Source: Pseudocoprococcus catus
GTDB lineage: Bacteria > Bacillota > Clostridia > Lachnospirales > Lachnospiraceae
NCBI RefSeq assembly: GCF_019734885.1
Contig: NZ_JAAXCM010000029.1
Span: 1 to 64,000, forward strand
Direction of reading: 5' to 3'
DNA: 64,000 bases
Under the pieces are notes generated by a model. It was not told the origin of the DNA. It was given only the letters and a program-made list of their open reading frames with translations, and made no database searches. Numbering within the stretch: the first letter of the stretch is position 1; every line of letters starts with the position of its first letter. Below are positions 55,082 through 61,687 of the stretch, in pieces. The translations under genes were made by a program, and so were the position numbers.

Positions 55082-56854
55082 ATGAAAGACACTATTCGCG
55101 TACTGGCCATTGCCCCTTATGAAGGGCTTGCCCATCTTTTAAAACTTATCGGCAACCAATACGATATGCTCCACCTGGATATTTTTGTTGGTGATCTGGA
55201 ACAGGGTCTGACCATTGCCAGGTCCCATCTTCCCGGCCGATATGATGCTGTCATCTCCCGAGGCGGAACGGCGGATAGGATTCGCTGCATCACACCGCTT
55301 CCGGTCATTGATATTTCTTTCTCGGTTTATGATATTTTGCGATCATTGAAGCTGGCTGAAAATTACGCTCAGAATTATGCGTTTGTGGGATTCCAGAGTA
55401 TTATTGATACAGTGCATATTCTCTGTGACCTGCTGCAGTACCGCATCGAGACCCACGTTGTTAATTCAGAAGAAGAAATTGCCCCGACCCTGGAGCAATT
55501 AAAAAAGCAGGGCATCACCCTTGTATTCGGTGACACCCTGACCCATGAAATTGCCGGAGAAATGGGTATGAATGCTGTTTTTATTAATTCCGGTGCTGAA
55601 AGCATTCATGAAGCCTTTCGGCAGGTGATTCAAATGTTTAATACATTTTCCATGTTTGACAGCCGGGTTCATCTGCTGGAAGATGCCATGAGGCTCCAAA
55701 CTTCTTCCAGTATCATTTTACAGGAAGATGGCAAACTCTATTTTTCCTCTTATGACGAAGATGATGCTGAAGAAGTGCTGAATTATTTGCGGGGAATGAT
55801 CACTTCCACTCTGCCTGACCGCCATTCCAAATCCTTCCATCTGATCGGAGAAAAACTATTTTCCATTCAAATGCAGAAGAAAAACTATAAAGACAACGTA
55901 TTTTATCTTTTTTCCCTTGGATTGTCGCCAATTCCTAAAGGCAGCAGCAAAAACGGTGTGCGCTACTATAACCACGAGGAGATCAAAAGCAATTATTTTA
56001 CCAGCTTTTTCTGCCTGACGGCAAAGGCTTCCGACCTGAATACGACGCTGCATGAAATGAATGCCAGCCGCCGTCCGATTATGATCCTCGGTGAACGCGG
56101 CACCGGCAAAGACCACATTGCCTATCGTCTGTATCTTGAGAGTCCCTATACCAATAAGCCTTTCATCTCCATTGACTGCAAATTGATCACGGAAAGATAC
56201 TGGACCTTCCTGACCAAGCACATCAATTCGCCATTTTGCGACAATGATAACACCATTTATATCAGCAACATCCAGGATCTCAGCGACTCCTGGTGCCGCC
56301 AGCTGCTTTCACTGATTTTGGATACCCACCTGTATAAGCGAAACCGGCTGATGCTCTCTTGCTCACTGAGTATTGAATCTGACAGAGATCCATCCAGGGA
56401 TTTCATTGATTATCTGCCATGTACCTCTCTGTACATGCCGCCGCTGCGTGAACTGACGGATGACCTGCCATCGGCTTCAGCCCTTTATCTGAACAAATTG
56501 AACTCTGAACTTTCCAAACACATCTCCGGCTTTGAGACGGATGCTCTGAAAATTCTCTGCGACTACGACTGGCCGGATAATTTTCTCCAGCTTAAGCGCG
56601 TGCTGTCAGATGTTGTCATCCACACAACCGGCAATTACATCCAGGCCGACTGTGTCAAAGAGATTCTGGCACGTGAAATGACACAGTATGCGATGACTGC
56701 ACCTGTCAAATCCACCATTGATTGCAATCAGCCGCTGCAGGATATTATCAAAAATGTTGTCCTGTCAACTCTTCAGGACTGCGGTGGCAATCAGACTAAA
56801 GCCGCACATAAACTTGGCATCAGCCGCACAACCATGTGGCGGTATTTAAAATAA
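55082..56854 (+). CDS. PrpR_N-type regulator with degenerate AAA+ domain
   Basis: About 590 residues. The N-terminus (VLAIAPYEGL, VISRGGTADRI, PVIDISFSVYDILRSL) is a PrpR_N sensor domain that binds a small acid. A middle PAS-like part leads to an AAA+ module with Walker A GERGTGKD (about 337-344) but no GAFTGA loop, and Walker B reads NTIYISNI where acidic residues are expected. A Fis-type helix-turn-helix (GNQTKAAHKLGISRTTMWRYL) ends the protein. It is thus unlikely to activate sigma-54 and probably acts at ordinary promoters through the two palindromes upstream. The start at 55082 fits the domain; an in-frame start at 55037 is possible. Confidence 0.85.
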   Translation: MKDTIRVLAIAPYEGLAHLLKLIGNQYDMLHLDIFVGDLEQGLTIARSHLPGRYDAVISRGGTADRIRCITPLPVIDISFSVYDILRSLKLAENYAQNYAFVGFQSIIDTVHILCDLLQYRIETHVVNSEEEIAPTLEQLKKQGITLVFGDTLTHEIAGEMGMNAVFINSGAESIHEAFRQVIQMFNTFSMFDSRVHLLEDAMRLQTSSSIILQEDGKLYFSSYDEDDAEEVLNYLRGMITSTLPDRHSKSFHLIGEKLFSIQMQKKNYKDNVFYLFSLGLSPIPKGSSKNGVRYYNHEEIKSNYFTSFFCLTAKASDLNTTLHEMNASRRPIMILGERGTGKDHIAYRLYLESPYTNKPFISIDCKLITERYWTFLTKHINSPFCDNDNTIYISNIQDLSDSWCRQLLSLILDTHLYKRNRLMLSCSLSIESDRDPSRDFIDYLPCTSLYMPPLRELTDDLPSASALYLNKLNSELSKHISGFETDALKILCDYDWPDNFLQLKRVLSDVVIHTTGNYIQADCVKEILAREMTQYAMTAPVKSTIDCNQPLQDIIKNVVLSTLQDCGGNQTKAAHKLGISRTTMWRYLK

Positions 56855-56940
56855 GCGCTGAACGGTAAAAAGCACTGAATCCAACCAAAGGTTTCAGTGC
56901 TTTTATCTCTATTCATTAATATTATATTTACTTGTAACTG

Positions 56941-57840
56941 TTAGGATTGATGTGCCACAACTCGTACCAGCTGTTTCTTTTTCCTGACAACAGAAGCTGC
57001 AACCACACCGGCCATTACCAGCATTGCACCCATATACCCCTTCCCGGACAATGTCTCATGCAGGAAGATGTATGAGAAAATAGCCGAGAAGACCGGTTCC
57101 AGTGCAAATAAAAGACCTGTATGTTCCGGTGTTGTATACTTCTGTGCCATTGGCTGCATCACGAATCCAAAGGCACTGCATACAAATGCCAGACCAAGAA
57201 TAGCAATCCACTGGGAACCGCTTGACGGCAATGTCGGTGTTTCAAATATAAATGTGCAAATGACACCATACAGTGCTGCAAATCCAAGCTGCCAGATGCC
57301 AAGGAGCATTCCGTCCTCTTCCTGTGCAAACTTGTCCGTCAGCAGAATCTGCACCGCATACACAGCTGCACCCGCAAGGCAGAGAATATCACCGCTGTGG
57401 AACACCAGTGACTGCTGCAGAGTCAGCAGACAAATACCTGTCATGGTCAGCAGAATACTCAGGATATTCTGGTGATCCGGCATTTTCTTCTTGATCACCC
57501 CATGGAAAATCGGCACAAGAACAACGGTTGTACTTGTCAGAAAACCGCCGTTGGAAGCTGACGTCGTCTGAAGGCCATGCATCAGAAACGCAAACAGCCC
57601 AAACAGAAACAGGCCAAGAACCGCACCTTTCATCATCACACACTTCGTCGTCTTCCTGAACTTTTCAAAAAACAAAAGTAAAACCGCAATAAATGCGATA
57701 CCAAACCTTAATGCAATAATACAAAACGGCGGGATACCATCCAAACCAATCTTCATCAACAGATAGGAACTGCCCCATGCCATCGCAACCAGCGCCAGCA
57801 TACTATCCGCCCTCTGCTGAGTCCATCCATACTCCCTCAT
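56941..57840 (-). CDS. EamA/DMT-family transporter
   Basis: A 299-residue protein with 10 membrane helices in two EamA repeats (first near MAWGSSYLLMKIGLDGIPP, second near ALYGVICTFIF onward). The segment TSASNGGFLTSTTVVLVPI and ALEPVFSAIFSYIFLHE are typical. It moves metabolites or amino acids; the direction and substrate are unknown. It is divergent from a LysR regulator that may control it, with a long inverted repeat between. Confidence 0.88.
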   Translation of the reverse strand: MREYGWTQQRADSMLALVAMAWGSSYLLMKIGLDGIPPFCIIALRFGIAFIAVLLLFFEKFRKTTKCVMMKGAVLGLFLFGLFAFLMHGLQTTSASNGGFLTSTTVVLVPIFHGVIKKKMPDHQNILSILLTMTGICLLTLQQSLVFHSGDILCLAGAAVYAVQILLTDKFAQEEDGMLLGIWQLGFAALYGVICTFIFETPTLPSSGSQWIAILGLAFVCSAFGFVMQPMAQKYTTPEHTGLLFALEPVFSAIFSYIFLHETLSGKGYMGAMLVMAGVVAASVVRKKKQLVRVVAHQS

Positions 57841-57872
57841 TTTTCCACTCTACTCCTCTATCCTTATTTCAA

Positions 57873-58100
57873 GGTGCCTTTTAATTTGGCATTGCAAAAT
57901 CAATTTCCCGATGATCAGTCTGTCCGACTGTCCATTCAACGCAGGTGCTTCTAAAGTGGCCGGTACTTAGGCACTGTCCTTTAGTGCCTTATGTACCGCT
58001 GCCAACTTTAGGCAGTGCAAACGTGCCTGCGTTGAATGGACAGTCGGACTGGCTGATATGGAAAACAAGGATTTTGCAATGACAAATTTTACAAGACACC
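57873..58100. repeat. 228-bp imperfect inverted repeat
   Basis: Two arms of about 105-110 bp mirror each other: ATTGCAAAATC (left) with GATTTTGCAAT (right), a long match around GTCCGACTGTCCATTCAACGC, and the tip AGGCACT (57969-57975)/AGTGCCT (57983-57989) with a 7-nt loop. It lies in the divergent gap between the EamA and LysR genes and could fold as a very long hairpin. It resembles a MITE-like palindromic element. No coding sequence is seen in the 357-bp gap. Confidence 0.8.
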
Positions 58101-58206
58101 GCCTTGCTTTTTTGCTTTCCATGGAGTATTATACATCTATCTGAGTATTTGAAAAGAGAATAATATTAATGCTTATCATTCACAAAAGTTATGGAGTGTG
58201 CCTGCA

Positions 58207-59097
58207 ATGATTTTAAACCGCTATGAAATTTTTCTGAAAACCGCCGAAATCGGCAATATTACCAAGACTGCTGAGATTCTTCACTACACTCAGGCAGGCA
58301 TCAGCCATGCCATTGCCGCACTGGAGAAAGAGACCGGATTTTCCCTTCTGGCAAGAAGTGCTTCCGGTGTCACCCTCACTGAGAACGGCAAACGTCTTCT
58401 GCCCTACATACAGACTCTGGTCAATGACCAGCATGGCCTATCCCAGGCCATTTATGATATCAACGAGACAGTGGCCGGTACACTCAGGATCGCCACCTTC
58501 ACCAGTGTTTCAACCCAATGGCTGCCCACCATCATCCGGAAGTTTCAGGCAGATTATCCCCTTGTTGAATTCGATCTGCTAGCGGGTGACTACGATGAAA
58601 TCACAGAGCGTATTTTAAGCGGCCGCGTGGACTGCGGTTTCCTGACAGCCCCTGTTGCTGACCCGCTGATCTTCCATCTGCTGTACAAGGATCCAATGAA
58701 TGTGCTTCTGCCCGTTGGACATCCCCTCACGAAACATGATGTGCTGACTCTTCCGGAGATCAAAAAAGAGCCTCTGGTCCTGCCGACCAAAGGCTCTGAT
58801 AATGATATTCAGGCAGTATTAAATTCAACCCGCGGCAAAACCAACGTCCGCTACGTCTTAAATGATGATTTCTCCGTTATCTCCATGGTATCTCACGGAT
58901 TCGGCATCACCATCATGCCGGAGCTGATTCTTCGAAACCTCAATTACAGTCTGGAGATTCGTCCTATTGACCCGCCCCAGTACCGTTCCATCGGCATTGC
59001 TTCCATGCCGTTAAACCGTGTTTCCGTGCTGACCAAGACTTTTATTCAGTATCTGACTGATCCATCCAAAATCAACTTTAATGAACCTTGTTCTTGA
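58207..59097 (+). CDS. LysR-family transcriptional regulator
   Basis: About 296 residues. The N-terminal winged helix (FLKTAEIGNITKTAEILHYTQAGISHAIAALEKETGFSLLAR) is the LysR signature, and the rest is a periplasmic-binding-protein-like effector domain (LRIATFTSVSTQWLPTII...). The start at 58207 has GGAG at 10 nt; a GTG at 58198 is too close. It faces away from the EamA transporter gene, its likely target. It overlaps thrS tail to tail by 20 bp. Confidence 0.92.
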   Translation: MILNRYEIFLKTAEIGNITKTAEILHYTQAGISHAIAALEKETGFSLLARSASGVTLTENGKRLLPYIQTLVNDQHGLSQAIYDINETVAGTLRIATFTSVSTQWLPTIIRKFQADYPLVEFDLLAGDYDEITERILSGRVDCGFLTAPVADPLIFHLLYKDPMNVLLPVGHPLTKHDVLTLPEIKKEPLVLPTKGSDNDIQAVLNSTRGKTNVRYVLNDDFSVISMVSHGFGITIMPELILRNLNYSLEIRPIDPPQYRSIGIASMPLNRVSVLTKTFIQYLTDPSKINFNEPCS

Positions 59098-60835
59098 TTT
59101 CATCAACGATCTTCTCAACGAACTCATCAAGACCCACAACTGTTGTGTCTTTCTCACCGTGAAGTCTGTAGGAAACTGTTCTGTTATCCTTCTCGTTGAA
59201 ACCGATAACAAGAAGATATGGTACCTTCTGGATCTGTCCTTCACGCATACGATAGCCCAGTTTCTCTGATCTGTTGTCCAGATCGACACGAACATTCTGT
59301 GCTTCAAGCAGTTCACAGATTTCATTGGCATAAGCATTCAGGTCGTCATCATCTGTCTTAACAGGCATAACCTTGACCTGGATCGGTGCAAGCCATGTAG
59401 GCAGGTTGCCCTTTGTCTCCTCAAGAATATAAGCCATAAATCTGTCAAGAGAACCGAGGATTGCTCTATGCAGAACAACAGGTGTCTTCTTCTCGCCGTC
59501 TTTGTCAACATATGTCAGCTGGAACTTCGCCGGCAGACAGAAGTCAAGCTGACATGTGGATAATGTGATCTCATTGCCCACTGCAGGCTTCACGTTAACA
59601 TCCAGCTTAGGACCGTAGAAAGCAGCTTCGCCGATCTCTTCTGTGTATTCAAGACCCAGTTCGTTCATAACTTCACGCAGCGCATTCTCTGCCTTGTTCC
59701 ACATCTCATCATCATCATGGTATTTCTCTTTGTCTTCAGGATCTCTCAGAGATAAGACACATCTGTAATCTGTGATGCCGAAATCCTCATATGTGCTGAA
59801 AATCAGATCAACAACTCTTGAAATCTCATCCTTGATCTGCTCAGGTGTTACAAACAAATGGGCATCATTCTGGCAGAAATGTCTGCCTCTTTCGATACCT
59901 TTCAGTGTACCGCTGGCTTCATATCTGAAATCATGAGCGATCTCACCGATTCTAATCGGCAGATCTCTGTAAGAATGTCTCTTATTCGCATAAATCATCA
60001 TATGATGCGGGCAGTTCATCGGTCTGAGTACAAAGGCTTCATCATCTACTTCCATGGCAGGGAACATGTTCTCTTTGTAATGATCCCAGTGACCGGATGT
60101 CTTATAAAGGTTCACAGTACCGACACAAGGTGTCATAACATGCTGATAACCCAGCTTGCGTTCCTTCTCCTTGATGTAGTTCTCAAGTTCCTGCCAGATC
60201 GTATAACCCTTTGGAAGGAACATCGGAAGGCCGCGGCCTACCAGATCATCCACCATGAAAAGTTCCATATCCTTGCCGATCTTACGATGGTCTCTTTCCT
60301 TGGCTTCCTCAAGGAGCTGTAAATGCGCTTCCAATTCTTCAGCTGTCGGGAAACATACGCCGTAGATTCTCTGAAGCACCTTGTTCTTGCTGTCACCCTT
60401 CCAGTATGCACCGGAATGTCTCAAAAGCTTGAAGTGGCGGCATAACTTCACATTGTCTACGTGAGGTCCGCGGCAGAGATCTGTGAAATCGCCCTGTGTG
60501 TAACATGAAATATTTCCGTCTTCCAGACCATTGATCAGATCAAGCTTATATTCATCATCCTTGAACATCTCAAGGGCTTCTTCCTTGGTAATCTCATGAC
60601 GAATAATCTTCTTGCCGCTCTTGGCAACCTTCTTCATCTCTTTCTCGATGGCAGCGATATCTTCATCTCTGATCACATCGTCACCCAGATCCACATCATA
60701 GTAGAAACCTTCTGCAACAACAGGTCCAACCCAGAACTTAGCCTGTGGATAGAGATGTTTGATTGCCTGAGCCATCAGATGTGCACAGGAATGGTTCAGC
60801 ATTTTCAACTGTTCATCTTCTTTAAAATTAACCAT
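59078..60835 (-). CDS. thrS: Threonyl-tRNA synthetase lacking the TGS domain
   Basis: 585 residues against about 640 in typical ThrRS: the protein begins almost directly with the editing domain (HSCAHLMAQAIKHLYP), so the N-terminal TGS domain is absent. Editing-site CxxxH boxes (SCYTQGDFTDLCRGPH), class II motifs (RPMNCPHHMMIY, FRYEASGTLKGIERGRHF, VVLHRAILGSLDRF) and the anticodon domain (PIQVKVMPV...) are present. It charges tRNA-Thr. A structured leader of about 90 nt lies upstream. GGAG precedes the ATG. Confidence 0.96.
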   Translation of the reverse strand: MVNFKEDEQLKMLNHSCAHLMAQAIKHLYPQAKFWVGPVVAEGFYYDVDLGDDVIRDEDIAAIEKEMKKVAKSGKKIIRHEITKEEALEMFKDDEYKLDLINGLEDGNISCYTQGDFTDLCRGPHVDNVKLCRHFKLLRHSGAYWKGDSKNKVLQRIYGVCFPTAEELEAHLQLLEEAKERDHRKIGKDMELFMVDDLVGRGLPMFLPKGYTIWQELENYIKEKERKLGYQHVMTPCVGTVNLYKTSGHWDHYKENMFPAMEVDDEAFVLRPMNCPHHMMIYANKRHSYRDLPIRIGEIAHDFRYEASGTLKGIERGRHFCQNDAHLFVTPEQIKDEISRVVDLIFSTYEDFGITDYRCVLSLRDPEDKEKYHDDDEMWNKAENALREVMNELGLEYTEEIGEAAFYGPKLDVNVKPAVGNEITLSTCQLDFCLPAKFQLTYVDKDGEKKTPVVLHRAILGSLDRFMAYILEETKGNLPTWLAPIQVKVMPVKTDDDDLNAYANEICELLEAQNVRVDLDNRSEKLGYRMREGQIQKVPYLLVIGFNEKDNRTVSYRLHGEKDTTVVGLDEFVEKIVDEIKNKVH

Positions 60836-60858
60836 TGTACTTATCTCCTTCTATCTTC

Positions 60859-60909
60859 TGTATCCAAAAATACCGATTCCCGTCAGGAAACCACAACCCT
60901 TTGGATACA
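60859..60909 (-). promoter_or_regulatory. Structured leader of thrS
   Basis: TGTATCCAAA (60859-60868) and TTTGGATACA (60900-60909) form a perfect 10-bp stem enclosing a small TTCC/GGAA hairpin. It ends about 10 nt before the ribosome site, so folding could limit translation. No T-box consensus is present. Confidence 0.5.
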
Positions 60910-60932
60910 CCATTTTTAGCATTGCAACTGTT

Positions 60933-60961
60933 ATTGTACCACGCCGGATGATTTTTAACAA
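60933..60961 (-). promoter_or_regulatory. Promoter of thrS
   Basis: TTGTTA (60956-60961) and TACAAT (60933-60938), 17-bp spacer, minus strand, giving a leader of about 90 nt. Confidence 0.6.
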
Positions 60962-61035
60962 TATCTTAGCGAACTATTATTTTTTTAAGTGCGATAATCT
61001 GCCCCATCTCAGCGGAGGTGCGGTGTGAAATAGAA

Positions 61036-61084
61036 AAAAGCCGGATAAGCAGCAGGCATCTCAGCCTGCCATCTTATCCGGCTA
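61036..61084 (-). terminator. Terminator after the thioesterase gene
   Basis: AGCCGGATAAG/CTTATCCGGCT arms with an inner GGCAGGCT/AGCCTGCC-like stem are followed on the minus strand by TTTTTTC. A strong intrinsic terminator; it separates the thioesterase from thrS. Confidence 0.85.
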
Positions 61085-61167
61085 TTATTTCTATTGAAGA
61101 AATTGCCCTCCGATGAGTCATGACAAGTATACTATATATAGAGATATATTCGTCAAATACTATTCTC

Positions 61168-61554
61168 TTACATATTAAATGCTGCCTTATTGATCACTGC
61201 ACGTTTATGTGTGCCTGTACCAATGAGACCATTCTCATCATAAGCATTCACTGCAAATGTCACCTTCTTGCCGTTGACAACTTCTGTGATCTCTGCTTCA
61301 CAGCGGACTTTCATACCGCATGGTGTGGATGCAAGATGCTTCACCTCAACGGACATACCAACAGAGCCTTTGCCTTCTTCCAGGCACTGTTCCATCAGCT
61401 TCGCGCATGTCAGTTCCATCAGATTGATCATGCTTGGTGTAGAAAAAACAGCAGGCAATTCGATGGCCGGCAGCTGCGGATCATTGTGATTGGCCAACAT
61501 GCCCTCATTAACAACGATCTCTGCTTCGTACTTCATTCCAACTTTCATTTCCAT
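61168..61554 (-). CDS. FlK-like hot-dog thioesterase
   Basis: About 128 residues with the single hot-dog fold. PAVFSTPSMINLMELTC (about 34-50) is the conserved substrate-helix segment with Thr and Glu as in fluoroacetyl-CoA thioesterase-like proteins; VGMSVEVKHLASTPCGMKV (about 65-83) is the second half, with the histidine. It likely hydrolyses a short acyl-CoA; the substrate is unknown. The start at 61554 has AGGAGG at 8 nt. Single gene. Confidence 0.82.
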   Translation of the reverse strand: MEMKVGMKYEAEIVVNEGMLANHNDPQLPAIELPAVFSTPSMINLMELTCAKLMEQCLEEGKGSVGMSVEVKHLASTPCGMKVRCEAEITEVVNGKKVTFAVNAYDENGLIGTGTHKRAVINKAAFNM

Positions 61555-61687
61555 GGTCATACCCTCCTACAATAAAAACTTCTTCATTTATATTTCTGTT
61601 ACCTTTTCCAATTTCTATCATATCAGAAAAACATGAATCCGCCAACATATGTATGTGAAATTAAACATTTTATATGCAAACTATTTA

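Noticed and set aside
60915-60945. GTGGTAC on the minus strand upstream of thrS, like the core of a T-box
   Set aside because: The flanking AGGG and CCGCG parts of the T-box sequence are missing, there is no terminator after it, and the bases belong to a good -10 region.
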